Shown piece by piece: positions 43,174 to 52,521 of a DNA stretch of 64,000 bases. The notes below the pieces were generated by a model. It was not told the origin of the DNA and made no database searches. It saw only the letters and a list, made by a program, of their open reading frames with translations. Both the position numbers and the translations under genes were made by a program. Source of the stretch: Paenibacillus pectinilyticus (GTDB taxonomy: Bacteria > Bacillota > Bacilli > Paenibacillales > NBRC-103111); the NCBI RefSeq assembly GCF_001700435.1, contig NZ_LYPC01000027.1:62380-126379 (forward strand), written 5' to 3'. Every line of letters begins with the position of its first letter. Within the stretch, counting starts at the first letter, position 1.

Positions 43174-44031
43174 CGTTGTTCTACGGTGCTCACCAGGCGT
43201 GGTGCCTGTGCGTTGTTTGAACATTTTAGAAAAATGATGTAAATCTGCGAACCCACAATAAACCGCAATCTCGTCATGGGTGAGTTCTGTATTCGCAAGT
43301 AATTCCTTGGCGTGATTAACCCGCATGTTTAATAAATATTGGTGAGGCGCTACCCCATAGCGTTGTTTGAAAAGGAAGCTGAATCGGGAGACGGATAAAT
43401 TGGAGCGATTCGCCATCTCCTCCACAGAAATGGGTTGGCTCATATGGTTGGAGAAGTAAGATGTAATCCAATTTAAGCTGGGAACAGGTGCTGGAACGTC
43501 TCGTACATAGGGCTCTATAAGGGATAGAATGATATCCATCATAAGATGCTGAACGCGAATTGTGGCAATGGGACTATGCAAATTGGTGAGCTCAATGGTC
43601 TGGAGAAGGGTTTCTTTGAGTCGTGTCGGGTTTAAAGGCTCTACTTCTACAGGTACACCTATGCCGAATAGGTCAAGGAGCGTAGGCTGCATCAGATGAG
43701 TAAAAGCAGATAAATCAATTTGTCCTGGCCGGGTGGGGAGGCTGTCTTCACGTTCTTGGTTGTAGGCAATGTCAAAATGAAGGTACGGGGTAACCGTATT
43801 CGTAAGGCCCTCTAAGGAAAGCAGACTACCAGGCTGCACGAGGCAGAATTGACCAGGGACCAACATATATTTCTGATCGTCCACCCAAAAGCAACAAGTG
43901 CCTTCTTGAATGAAAACCAATAAGTAATCGAGCAGTCGCCGCTCGGGATAGTTCCAGGGCTTACGAACGGCAAAGTCACATTCCCGAATGTAAGGGACGA
44001 TAGGAGCAGCATTCAACAATTCATTGCGCAT
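43153..44031 (-). CDS. AraC-family transcriptional regulator
   Basis: Cytoplasmic AraC-type regulator of 292 residues. An N-terminal cupin-like sensing domain (about 20-150, VPGQFCLVQPGSL) is followed by the double HTH (about 190-285, EEMANRSNLSVSRFSFLFK and AVYCGFADLHHFSKMFKQR). It is divergent from the PhyH dioxygenase gene, with candidate direct-repeat sites at 44136-44165, and convergent with the Gfo/Idh gene. The local setting suggests it controls one or both. The ligand is unknown. Confidence 0.9.
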   Translation of the reverse strand: MRNELLNAAPIVPYIRECDFAVRKPWNYPERRLLDYLLVFIQEGTCCFWVDDQKYMLVPGQFCLVQPGSLLSLEGLTNTVTPYLHFDIAYNQEREDSLPTRPGQIDLSAFTHLMQPTLLDLFGIGVPVEVEPLNPTRLKETLLQTIELTNLHSPIATIRVQHLMMDIILSLIEPYVRDVPAPVPSLNWITSYFSNHMSQPISVEEMANRSNLSVSRFSFLFKQRYGVAPHQYLLNMRVNHAKELLANTELTHDEIAVYCGFADLHHFSKMFKQRTGTTPGEHRRTTKNPSLR

Positions 44032-44135
44032 GATTGTGCCTCACTTTCCGTAGTGCGAAGAGCAGCTCTCGCAAGCTTAGTTGGGGGATGTATGCTTCTC
44101 ATTGTAGTTAAGGTGAGGAAGAAAATCCAGTTGTT

Positions 44136-44192
44136 TTTGACAAATCAATAAACGGCTTTGACAAAGATTATTACATGGCAGCTCCTTATAAT
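44136..44192 (+). promoter_or_regulatory. Direct repeats and promoter of the dioxygenase gene
   Basis: TTTGACAAA occurs at 44136-44144 and 44157-44165, 21 bases (two helical turns) apart. A TATAAT follows at 44187-44192, with no good -35, so the second repeat would overlap the -35 position. This is the expected layout of AraC-activated promoters. Confidence 0.6.
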
Positions 44193-44227
44193 AAAGCTAT
44201 AAATATACAATACGAGGTGCTGCGCGA

Positions 44228-45070
44228 ATGAGCCATGTCGAAGACAATCAAGTGAATGAATTACCTTTGTTGGCAGAGAATTATCCACTATCAATAGAGC
44301 AAAGAGAAAGCTATCAACGCGATGGTCATATCGTACTTCGAGGGGTGGCCAGTGATGCGGAAATAGCGAGTTATGAACCTATTATTACGGACTGGGTGAA
44401 GTCACTGAATGAGCAAGATAAGCCGCTGGAGCAGCGAGATACGTATGGAAAGGCGTTTATTCAGATCTCGAATTTATGGGAAAAGAGTGAAGAGATACAG
44501 CGGTTTGTGTTCGCGAAGCGTTTTGCCCAAATTGCTGCTGACTTAATGGGTGTAGATGGCGTTCGGATTTATCATGATCAAGCGCTATTCAAGGAGCCAC
44601 ATGGCGGTCATACCCCGTGGCATCAGGATCAAAACTTTTGGCCGCTGGATACAGATAAGACGATTACAATGTGGATGCCGCTCGTTCCGATTTCGGAAGA
44701 GGTCGGGTCGATGACCTTTGCTTCCGAATCGCATCTGATCGGGTATATCAATAGGTTGCTCATTTCGGATGAATCGCACCGCACGTTGGCTGGCTATATC
44801 GAGGGGAAAGGCTTCAAGACGGTGTCACATGGCGCGATGCAAGCAGGAGATGCTACATTCCATGCAGGTTGGACGCTGCACAGTGCGCCTGGCAATCCGA
44901 CAGATACGATGCGCAAGGTGATGACGATCATCTATTATGCGGATGGTTCGCGGGTCGCGGAGCCAGATAGCAAAGCGCGCGAGAATGACTTGAAGCGTTG
45001 GTTTCCAGACATGAAGCCGGGCGATGTAGCAGCTTCTGTGTTGAATCCGTTATTGTATAGCCGTGAGTAA
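44228..45070 (+). CDS. Phytanoyl-CoA dioxygenase (PhyH) family protein
   Basis: Fe(II)/2-oxoglutarate-dependent dioxygenase of 280 residues. The metal triad is visible as H132 and D134 in PWHQDQNFW and H218 in TLHSAPGN, with R229 as candidate 2-oxoglutarate anchor. Such bacterial enzymes often act on sugars, opines or secondary metabolites rather than phytanoyl-CoA. It is divergent from the AraC gene and has its own promoter and a strong terminator. The substrate is unknown. Confidence 0.85.
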   Translation: MSHVEDNQVNELPLLAENYPLSIEQRESYQRDGHIVLRGVASDAEIASYEPIITDWVKSLNEQDKPLEQRDTYGKAFIQISNLWEKSEEIQRFVFAKRFAQIAADLMGVDGVRIYHDQALFKEPHGGHTPWHQDQNFWPLDTDKTITMWMPLVPISEEVGSMTFASESHLIGYINRLLISDESHRTLAGYIEGKGFKTVSHGAMQAGDATFHAGWTLHSAPGNPTDTMRKVMTIIYYADGSRVAEPDSKARENDLKRWFPDMKPGDVAASVLNPLLYSRE

Positions 45071-45116
45071 AAAAATCGCTCGCCCACTTTATCGTATGTG
45101 GGGAGCGATTTTTTCG
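45070..45116. terminator. Bidirectional terminator
   Basis: AAAAATCGCTC...CCCAC pairs with GTGGGGAGCGATTTTT. The A- and T-runs allow it to end both PhyH and the minus-strand DUF6171 operon. Confidence 0.88.
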
Positions 45117-45144
45117 CATGTAGATCAGATGCATTCAGGTGGCG

Positions 45145-45432
45145 TTACCACTTGCTACCATGTGGATTAGGGCAGCGTGCGCTGCTAAGCTTCGCTTTCA
45201 CACCCATCAAACAGCCGCAGTAGCGGCATGTTGTGCCCCATTGATAATCGCTGCAGCTTGCGCAGACAGCCACGCGACGGTCATATTCAGCTTCCGTGGT
45301 TAGCTTCAGGTTGCGAACGCGAAGCGTTTCGCCGAAAAGCTTGGCGATCTCCTCCGGCGTCACATGCACGGTGGCTGAGCATCCTTTGCAATCGGAGCCG
45401 GAGTCAATTCTATTTTCAGCTAATTTATCCAT
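45145..45432 (-). CDS. DUF6171-family cysteine-rich small protein
   Basis: Small protein of 95 residues with three CxxC-like pairs: CKGC near 15-18, CASC near 57-60 and CRYCGC near 69-74, plus a final Cys in ARCPNP. This pattern suggests a zinc-binding domain of the DUF6171 type, sometimes seen with phage or surface proteins. Function unknown. It starts 12 bases after the arabinofuranosidase stop, so it is probably the last gene of that operon. It ends at the bidirectional terminator. Confidence 0.8.
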   Translation of the reverse strand: MDKLAENRIDSGSDCKGCSATVHVTPEEIAKLFGETLRVRNLKLTTEAEYDRRVAVCASCSDYQWGTTCRYCGCLMGVKAKLSSARCPNPHGSKW

Positions 45433-45444
45433 CTCTTAGTGCCC

Positions 45445-46923
45445 CTAGTTAAGACAAAGTGTGACCACGGAGCGGGCTGGAAGGGTAACGAACAGTTGGT
45501 CATTTTCGAAATGATAATCTGTAAAAGTTACTGTCTTTACTGCTTCTGGCTCCTCGAAGGTGTTATGGTCGTACATCGTATCAGCGGTAATGATGAGTCC
45601 TGAAATTGTATTAGTATGTTGTCCCTTCATATCACATTGAACGACAAGCGGCTCTGAATGATGCAAATTACAGAGTGAGATATGCAATTGTCCTTGTGCG
45701 TTTTTCGAAGCGGAAGCACTAAGTTGCGTGATTTGTTTGCCATCCATTTCGTAGGCAGGGCTGTCAGTTTCAACGGGAATGTAGCTGGCATCTTGATGCA
45801 CCTTGTACATATCGAAGACGTGATAAGTCGGCGTAAGCAGCATGTCTGCACCTTCTGTGAGAATAACAGCTTGCAGCACATTCACGACCTGGGCGATGTT
45901 GGCCATACGAACACGATCACTATGGTGATGAAAAAGATTGAGATTAATACCGGCGATGAGCGCATCGCGAATGGTGTTTTGCTGATAGAGGAAGCCAGGA
46001 TTCGTGCCAGGCTCGACATTGTACCAAGTACCCCATTCGTCTACGATTAAGGCGACTCTTTTATCAGGATCATAGGTGTCCATAATGGCCGAATGACGAG
46101 TCAAAAGTTCATCCATGATTAGCGTGTTGGAGAAGGTATTAAACCATTCTTGTTCACTAAAATCAGTTGCAGATCCTTTATCCTTCCAGACACCCGTTGG
46201 AATCGTGTAATGATGAAGCGAAATGCCATCCATATATTTGGTCGCTTCGCGCATCAAGACTTCGGTCCACTTGTAGTCAGCACCGTTGGCGCCACAAGCG
46301 ATTTTGAAAACCTTATTATCCCCGTAGTTCCTCACATAGCAAGCGTATCTGCGATACAAGTCGGCGTAATATTCGGGACGCATATCGCCCCCGCAGCCCC
46401 AATTTTCGTTTCCTACGCCAAAATAAGTTAACTTCCAAGGCTTCTCACGGCCGTTCTCTTGCCGCCAGTTCGCCATCGGGGACTCACCATCGAAGGTTAT
46501 ATATTCAACCCATTCGGACATTTCGGCCACGGTACCGCTTCCAACATTGCCGCTGATATACGGCTCAGCACCGATTAATTCGCAAAGACGTAGAAATTCA
46601 TGCGTTCCAAAATGGTTATTCTCCAGCACGCCGCCCCAGTGCGTATTGATCATCCGTTTGCGTTTCTCGGCGGGACCTACGCCATCTTTCCAATGATATT
46701 CGTCTGCAAAACAACCGCCAGGCCAGCGCAGGACTGGGATTTGCAGCTTTTTCAGAGCGTCGAGTACGTCGTTACGCATACCCTCTGTGTTCGGGATTGG
46801 AGAGTCGAGTCCGACCCAGATTCCTTCATAGATGCAGCGCCCCAGATGCTCGGAGAAATGACCATAAATATTTCGGTTAATCGTGTGCAGCGGTGAATCC
46901 GCATGAATAGTCAACTTAGCCAT
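45445..46923 (-). CDS. Alpha-L-arabinofuranosidase, GH51
   Basis: Cytoplasmic GH51 enzyme of 492 residues that cuts terminal arabinofuranose from arabino-oligosaccharides. The acid/base is E173 in VGNENWG, and the nucleophile is E296 in VDEWGTWY. The C-terminal domain is a beta-sandwich. There is no signal peptide. AAGGAG precedes the ATG. Its start overlaps the GntR/LacI-type regulator gene by 8 bases, so it is co-transcribed with its likely regulator and with the DUF6171 gene. Removal of arabinose side chains fits the neighbouring GH35 and importer. Confidence 0.95.
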   Translation of the reverse strand: MAKLTIHADSPLHTINRNIYGHFSEHLGRCIYEGIWVGLDSPIPNTEGMRNDVLDALKKLQIPVLRWPGGCFADEYHWKDGVGPAEKRKRMINTHWGGVLENNHFGTHEFLRLCELIGAEPYISGNVGSGTVAEMSEWVEYITFDGESPMANWRQENGREKPWKLTYFGVGNENWGCGGDMRPEYYADLYRRYACYVRNYGDNKVFKIACGANGADYKWTEVLMREATKYMDGISLHHYTIPTGVWKDKGSATDFSEQEWFNTFSNTLIMDELLTRHSAIMDTYDPDKRVALIVDEWGTWYNVEPGTNPGFLYQQNTIRDALIAGINLNLFHHHSDRVRMANIAQVVNVLQAVILTEGADMLLTPTYHVFDMYKVHQDASYIPVETDSPAYEMDGKQITQLSASASKNAQGQLHISLCNLHHSEPLVVQCDMKGQHTNTISGLIITADTMYDHNTFEEPEAVKTVTFTDYHFENDQLFVTLPARSVVTLCLN

Positions 46924-47959
46924 GAGTGGGATCTGCTCCTTCGTGGTTCATATTGGCGACCGACTCTCGACTGATGAGAGCAGCCGAAAGTATGATTTGT
47001 TCCTTCGTGTTCAATTCCTGTGCGTGATGGCGATGAATCGCAGAAAGTAATTCCTCGACGAGATGCTTGGCATCCAAGCTGAACGTCGTTAACCGCGGTG
47101 ATATTTGGGACGCAAGCGGGATATCATCGACACCAATGATCGAAACATCGCCCGGAACGGACCGGTTGTTTTCGCGGAGGCCTTGTATGCAACCAGCGGC
47201 CATCCAATCATTTACGGCGAAGATCGCATGCGGCAGCTCGGAGGCGAGAAGCAGATCGGCCGTACGGCGGCCGCCTTCCCAGTTCATTTTCTCCGTAATG
47301 ATTTGAACGTTCGTGTCGTGCTGCTGACAAAAAGCTAGAAAGCCTTGTTTACGTAACCGAGAGGAATCGTACTTATCTGGTCCGGCTAACAGTGTAAATG
47401 TGCGATGCCCAGCATCGTAAAGTGTTTTGGCTGCTTTGCTGCCGATCCGATAATCATCAAAATAAATTTGGATGATATCCTCCCGGTGCGCATAGCGCTG
47501 AATGGAGAAAAGCTGGCCCGATGCCAGGTTGAGACGATCAAGTTGTGCATCATCCATCTGTCCGATCAGAATGAGCGGGCTAGGAAGAGATGTTGCATCG
47601 GGTTGATCTGGATTCACCATCGCAATCTTGATCGCTTGCTTGGCAGCTAAATTCGTAATTTCAACAAGGAAATTCGTGTAGTAGGGATCATTTCCTTTGA
47701 TGTCGGGCGAGCACATCACATACAAGGTGTCCAGGAGAACAGCTGGTACGATGTAGGTGCCTTTGCCTTGCAATTGGACAAGAAGGCCTTCTTGGACTAA
47801 GGTCTTGATCGCTGCGCGGACGCTTACTCGGCTATTCGCGAAGTGCTCAGCTAAATCGCGTTCAGACGGGATTTTGACGAGTTGGTCCTTTTGTAACGAT
47901 TGGATTTGAAGGCGGAGCTGTTCGATTAATTTTTCTTTGATAAGTGGAGATTTCTCCAT
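46916..47959 (-). CDS. GntR-HTH/LacI-sensor transcriptional regulator, AraR-like
   Basis: Regulator of 347 residues with a GntR winged helix at the N-terminus (about 10-75, KIPSERDLAEHFANSRVSVR) and a LacI-type periplasmic-binding-like effector domain (about 90-330, IFAVNDWMAAGCIQGL, DDIPLASQISPRLTTF). This composition is that of AraR, the B. subtilis arabinose repressor. With the arabinofuranosidase gene overlapping its 3' end, an arabinose-related role is likely but not proven. A 20-base imperfect dyad lies upstream. Confidence 0.88.
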   Translation of the reverse strand: MEKSPLIKEKLIEQLRLQIQSLQKDQLVKIPSERDLAEHFANSRVSVRAAIKTLVQEGLLVQLQGKGTYIVPAVLLDTLYVMCSPDIKGNDPYYTNFLVEITNLAAKQAIKIAMVNPDQPDATSLPSPLILIGQMDDAQLDRLNLASGQLFSIQRYAHREDIIQIYFDDYRIGSKAAKTLYDAGHRTFTLLAGPDKYDSSRLRKQGFLAFCQQHDTNVQIITEKMNWEGGRRTADLLLASELPHAIFAVNDWMAAGCIQGLRENNRSVPGDVSIIGVDDIPLASQISPRLTTFSLDAKHLVEELLSAIHRHHAQELNTKEQIILSAALISRESVANMNHEGADPTHG

Positions 47960-47998
47960 GGGAATAAACCACCAATCTGGGCGAGACCATTTTTAATC

Positions 47999-48018
47999 TA
48001 TGTAATACCAATAACATA
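47999..48018. promoter_or_regulatory. Candidate operator upstream of the AraR-like gene
   Basis: TATGTAAT and ATAACATA flank ACCA to form an imperfect dyad, 40 bases upstream of the regulator start. It may be an autoregulatory operator. It does not match the B. subtilis AraR box. Confidence 0.45.
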
Positions 48019-48145
48019 CCATTTTGGGTGCGGGGGTGTCTAGATTTTTTTCCACCTCTCCTCTCCTCCTCCTCAGGTAAGGCCAAGTCAAATTTCAGTG
48101 ATGGGGTTATTTATGAATTCTAAATGTTGTTTGTTGTTGTATAAG

Positions 48146-48187
48146 AAAGGTATATTCCCTACTCAAAAGAGGGAATATACCTTTTTG
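48146..48187 (-). terminator. Terminator of the sensor-AraC gene
   Basis: A perfect AAAGGTATATTCCCT-type stem of 14-15 pairs lies just after the AraC stop on the minus strand. It has A- and T-runs on both sides. Confidence 0.8.
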
Positions 48188-48205
48188 TTTTTCTGTGGAG
48201 CCGCG

Positions 48206-50560
48206 TCACGTCTTATTTTTCTCGAGTTTATATTGCGATAAAGATACGCCGAAACGTTTCTTGAAAATGGTATAAAAATAGTTGGTCTCTTCCAGACCGC
48301 ATTGATCTAAAATTTGCTTAGTTGATAGATTACTGTTGTCCAACAGGTCTTTAATATGATTCATTCGAACGTCTGTAATATACTCGGAAACAGATTTGCC
48401 TGTTGCTTCCTTAAATAATTTTCCTAAGTAAACGTTGGACATTTGAAACTCGTCGGCGATGAGGCGCAGACTTAAGTTCTTATCACGATATTGATCCTCT
48501 ACGATTTTCATGATTCTTGTAATGATCGAACTGTGTTTACTCTGTTTATTTTGTTCCATGACTCGGATGATTTCCGTGAATATGATTGAGAGGTTTTCAT
48601 GAATCTCCTCGATCGTTTCAAATTGCTCTATGTTTCTGGAAATGATTTGAAATAGATCGGATTTTTGAAAATCAGGGCTTTCCAATATAATATTAAACGT
48701 AGTTTTTAGCATGAAGCTGAGCTGCATAATGGACGATAGTAAGTTTTCATAGGTCGTTCCGGAAAGCTGGCTAATGAAGTCGCTGTAAGCTTCCTTTGAT
48801 CTTTCCAAATGTCCCAATTTCAAGGAATCAAGTAATAGTTTAGCTTTACTCTCGGGGAAAGAGATCAGTGTTTCGTTGATGGAATTTCGGAACGTTGGTG
48901 TCAGGTAACTGCCATGACCTGCGATAATTCGATACGAAGAGAGGGCCAATGTATCGGAATAAGCCTCGTTAAGCTGCAAGTAGGAATCAACCGGGATGCT
49001 TAGCGTCGCGGAAAACGAGAGCTTCATATACTGTTTTGAAGCGTTTTGTGCGATTTCAATGAGCCGCTTCAGGGTAGATTCTGTAGTATCTACATGATCT
49101 GAGGGGCTAATTTCCAATAGCAGCATGAGCTGGTCGTTTTCCAGGTAAATAGTCTCCAGTTTAAATTCCTCTGACACGATTTCATTTGCGATGTTAGCGA
49201 GGCCGAATTTTAAAAGCCAACGGTCCTTTTCACTATATTGATTAAGGAAAAAGCGGTAGTTATCTAAGCGAAGAAGCAGCAATCGAAGTTTACCATTCAT
49301 ATTCAAATGGATACCAAGCTCTTTTTGATGAGCTTTCATCTCTTTTTGATCGACATATCTGATTCCGAGCAGTATATCCTGAAGCCATTTGTTTTTTAGT
49401 GGAGGGAGCTGCTCTCTTTGTTTATGTTCCCATTCATTGTTTTTTGTAATCATTTCCGTGAAAACATCTTGCAGAAAATAGATATCATTCGTCTGATGTT
49501 CCTTCTGAGGGGAGCTTGTGAGATGCCCTTTCACGGTTTCTACAAGCCTGCCGACAGGAATATAAAGCGATCTAGACATAAAGTACGATAAAAATAAACC
49601 GAACCCAAGGATCGTTAGGCATATCCAGAGCGTAGAGGTTTTGATGGAATCCACGGTGCCGATAAATGTTGAATAGGATGTTAAACTAATAAATTTCCAT
49701 TTTGGTTTATCGGAAGAAACATAGGTAACCTGATAATCAAGACCGCCTAGTTTTGTTTTAAAGCTTCCCGAGTCTTGATCGGCTGCAAGTAAAGCTTGAA
49801 TATACGGTTCTTGGCTAGCGTTTTGCAGAAACATGCTTTCCGAAGTATGGTTCACAATTGTCCCTTTGGAGTCAATGACGATAATTTCGTTGTTGGTCCC
49901 CGCCATTTTGGCATTCAAAGATGCGATTAAATCACGGAGCACGCTTGCTTTGACATTGATGACAGTTGCAATGCGTTGGGATGGTTTCGTTTCGGGATTG
50001 TCAGGCATGATATAGGTATACACATTAGCAGCCTCTGAAGCTGTAACGTCTTGCGGGTTTGGGATTTTTCTGGAAATTGGCATTTCAGCAAGCGTATTCA
50101 TGTCCGTCGATTGTAATAAAGAGAGCACGTCTTGATCGTAGAAATTATCTTTGGTGTAAAAATTTCCGGTCTCTGTCGAGGTGATACGATTCAAAGCAAG
50201 ATTAATCGTGTATACCGAGTATACATAGTCGTGCGGCAGAGAAAGGTTATCCAAATTGCGCAATGCTTCACCAAGTGTATACATATCGTTTTCCTGATTA
50301 TGCAGTAAAACGGAAGTATAGGGGCTCATAATGACGGTATTCGTAAATTTACTAACTAAAGTATCCATGTATTTCATACTGTAACTGGTTTGAGATAGGA
50401 TCGAAGTATTCATTCGATTGATATTGTCCAAAGATGTCGCAAAGAAGTTTCGATATAGAAGCGAAGATAGTCCAATTATCAATAAAGTAACCGTTATTGT
50501 AAGTGTTAATAGCATTTTCGCAAATAAGGTCTTGCGAGGAGATTTAAGCAAGAATGCCAT
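48206..50560 (-). CDS. Membrane-sensor AraC-family regulator (second copy)
   Basis: Regulator of 784 residues with the same layout as the one at 26267-28576. One transmembrane helix at about 15-36 and another at about 300-322 flank a dCACHE-like extracellular sensor (about 45-290). A cytoplasmic region and a C-terminal AraC double HTH follow (about 685-780, LRLIADEFQMSNVYLGKLFK, LDQCGLEETNYFYTIFKKR). AGGAGGG precedes the ATG. It is divergent from the SBP-permease-permease-SBP operon, which it likely controls in response to extracellular oligosaccharide. Confidence 0.88.
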   Translation of the reverse strand: MAFLLKSPRKTLFAKMLLTLTITVTLLIIGLSSLLYRNFFATSLDNINRMNTSILSQTSYSMKYMDTLVSKFTNTVIMSPYTSVLLHNQENDMYTLGEALRNLDNLSLPHDYVYSVYTINLALNRITSTETGNFYTKDNFYDQDVLSLLQSTDMNTLAEMPISRKIPNPQDVTASEAANVYTYIMPDNPETKPSQRIATVINVKASVLRDLIASLNAKMAGTNNEIIVIDSKGTIVNHTSESMFLQNASQEPYIQALLAADQDSGSFKTKLGGLDYQVTYVSSDKPKWKFISLTSYSTFIGTVDSIKTSTLWICLTILGFGLFLSYFMSRSLYIPVGRLVETVKGHLTSSPQKEHQTNDIYFLQDVFTEMITKNNEWEHKQREQLPPLKNKWLQDILLGIRYVDQKEMKAHQKELGIHLNMNGKLRLLLLRLDNYRFFLNQYSEKDRWLLKFGLANIANEIVSEEFKLETIYLENDQLMLLLEISPSDHVDTTESTLKRLIEIAQNASKQYMKLSFSATLSIPVDSYLQLNEAYSDTLALSSYRIIAGHGSYLTPTFRNSINETLISFPESKAKLLLDSLKLGHLERSKEAYSDFISQLSGTTYENLLSSIMQLSFMLKTTFNIILESPDFQKSDLFQIISRNIEQFETIEEIHENLSIIFTEIIRVMEQNKQSKHSSIITRIMKIVEDQYRDKNLSLRLIADEFQMSNVYLGKLFKEATGKSVSEYITDVRMNHIKDLLDNSNLSTKQILDQCGLEETNYFYTIFKKRFGVSLSQYKLEKNKT

Positions 50561-50714
50561 TTCTGAGTTGCCCTCCTTAAAGATAGTTTGCTGCTACTTC
50601 ACACTTCTCTAAGGCATCTGTTTTCTCCTTCTGAGCGTGTTCGAGAAGCATGAATAACTATACATTTTGAAGGAAAGTACATTTTTTGATGGTCAACCAT
50701 GCTGGTTTCATGTA

Positions 50715-50743
50715 TTGCTTACTTACACTAAAAAATGTAGAAT
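50715..50743 (+). promoter_or_regulatory. Promoter of the second sugar importer operon
   Basis: TTGCTT (50715-50720), a 17-base spacer and TAGAAT (50738-50743), 46 bases before the first binding-protein gene. Confidence 0.6.
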
Positions 50744-50789
50744 ACTCGCACATAGATCCTTATTATCAGTTATTGGAGGCTTCAGTTTG

Positions 50790-52337
50790 ATGATAAAGTC
50801 AGCGCGTTCTCAGTTACTTATAGCAATCTTGTTCGCAGTGGCATCCTTCATATCAGGATGTAATGCCAAGGATTCCGCCAAAGCAAAGCCTGTTGAACAA
50901 GACCAAGAAGCCAGCCGTCCAAGCCAGAATGATTTGCCTCAGGTAGAATTGGTCTATTATTTCCCTTCCCCTCCTCAACGTGACTTGAAAGCAGTTAATG
51001 ATGAGTTGAACCGGATCATTGGGCCCAAAATTCATGCAACCGTTAAGTTGAACATGATTGACCTTGGGAATTACGATCAGAAGATGAACTTTATGATCGC
51101 TTCGGGGGAATCATTCGATTTGGCTTTCACATCGACTTGGATCAACAACTACTTCCAAAATGTTGCGAAGGGAGCCTATATTCCAATTGACGATTTACTT
51201 GGGAAGTTTGGCCCGCAAACAAAAGCTGGTGTTCCGGATAATATATGGAATGCCGCTAAAGTGAACGGGAAGCTGTACGGTGTAATTAACTACCAGGTGA
51301 TGGCTACTAGTTATGGATTCGATGTGCAAAAAGAACTCGCTGATAAGTATAACTTTGATTGGAAACATGCAAAAACCTTTGAAGATCTAGAGCCCTTTCT
51401 GGATGCTGTGAAAAAAGGGGAGCCCGACAAAATTCCGCTGGAATACTCGACGACTGCAGACATATTTGTAGGTGCTGCACCTTTGTACGGTTTCGATACG
51501 ATCGGTGATCAGAAAATGCCAGGTTGGGTTCATTTAAAGGATAAAGAGTTGAAAGTAGTCGATCAATACGATAGCCCGGAGTTCAAGAATCTCATCGCTC
51601 AAACCAGAAAATGGTACGAAAAAGGGGACTTTCGAAAAGATGCGGCTACAACGAAAGAGATAGCGGCCGATAGAAAAGCCGCCAGATACGCGATGGCGAT
51701 GCCAGCATATCAATCGACGGATTCACTGGAAGATCCTTTGAATGACGGGGGGCTTAAGGCAATAACGGGAGTGGAATGGTATAGAAAACGGTTTACCAAG
51801 CCAATCATTACGACGGACCGTGCCGCGTCGACCATCACTTCGATTTCTAGAACGTCCAAAAATCCGGAACGTGCTATGATGTTTATTGAACTGATGAACA
51901 GCGATCCGCAAGTTGCCAATTTATTAAACTACGGGATAGAAGGCAAACATTATAAGAAGATATCCGATACCCGTATAGAGCGGATCAAGGATAGCGGATA
52001 TGCTCCGAACTTTCCATGGGTATTCGGGAATAATTTGATCCTATGGAACACGGAGAGCGATGTATCGGATGCGAATGCAAAATGGGATCAATTGAATAAA
52101 TCATCCGACTTGTCTCCGATCCTCGGGTTTACTTTTAATATGGAAGCTGTCAAATCGGAAATCGCGCAGTGCCAGCTCGTGATCGATCAATATTTATCGG
52201 CATTGACATCTGGAACAGCCGATCCTGACAAAATTCAGCCAGAATTTATTGACAAGCTGAAGAAGTCCGGTCTCGACAAGGTGATCGCCGAGAAGCAGAA
52301 GCAGTTGGATGAATGGCGTAAAGCTAACGGAAAATGA
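50790..52337 (+). CDS. Sugar-binding lipoprotein, first copy
   Basis: Extracellular solute-binding protein of 515 residues with an N-terminal signal peptide and lipobox (FISGC, C24), acylated and anchored at the membrane. It has the two-lobe LplA-like fold (VELVYYFPSPPQRD, ASGESFDLAFTSTWINNY). It is paralogous to the second binding protein at 54495, sharing the YYFP, FTSTW, DKAAST-like and EKQKQLD patterns. ATG 50790 is chosen; the longer frame lacks a signal peptide. It is separated from the permeases by a strong terminator. Confidence 0.88.
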   Translation: MIKSARSQLLIAILFAVASFISGCNAKDSAKAKPVEQDQEASRPSQNDLPQVELVYYFPSPPQRDLKAVNDELNRIIGPKIHATVKLNMIDLGNYDQKMNFMIASGESFDLAFTSTWINNYFQNVAKGAYIPIDDLLGKFGPQTKAGVPDNIWNAAKVNGKLYGVINYQVMATSYGFDVQKELADKYNFDWKHAKTFEDLEPFLDAVKKGEPDKIPLEYSTTADIFVGAAPLYGFDTIGDQKMPGWVHLKDKELKVVDQYDSPEFKNLIAQTRKWYEKGDFRKDAATTKEIAADRKAARYAMAMPAYQSTDSLEDPLNDGGLKAITGVEWYRKRFTKPIITTDRAASTITSISRTSKNPERAMMFIELMNSDPQVANLLNYGIEGKHYKKISDTRIERIKDSGYAPNFPWVFGNNLILWNTESDVSDANAKWDQLNKSSDLSPILGFTFNMEAVKSEIAQCQLVIDQYLSALTSGTADPDKIQPEFIDKLKKSGLDKVIAEKQKQLDEWRKANGK

Positions 52338-52346
52338 GTTAAGGCG

Positions 52347-52394
52347 AAAAAAGTCTTCAAACCCATATGGGATTTGGAGACTTTTTTCATTTTC
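52347..52394 (+). terminator. Terminator within the importer operon
   Basis: A strong stem (AAAAAAGTCT with AGACTTTTTT, inner CAAACCC/GGGATTTG) and T-run lie between the first binding-protein gene and the permeases. Confidence 0.85.
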
Positions 52395-52521
52395 TAGAGA
52401 TCAAACATTTTTTGATGAAGCGGATTATTAAGAAATTAAAGGTATCTTTCATTTTTGTTGTTTCTTTGGACAGGATGCAGATTTATGATCGGCTTACACC
52501 AACAAGCAAGGGAGAATACCC

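Noticed and set aside
47862..48086. 74-codon minus-strand ORF upstream of the GntR gene
   Set aside because: Overlaps the regulator gene and comes from a pyrimidine-rich stretch with no other support.
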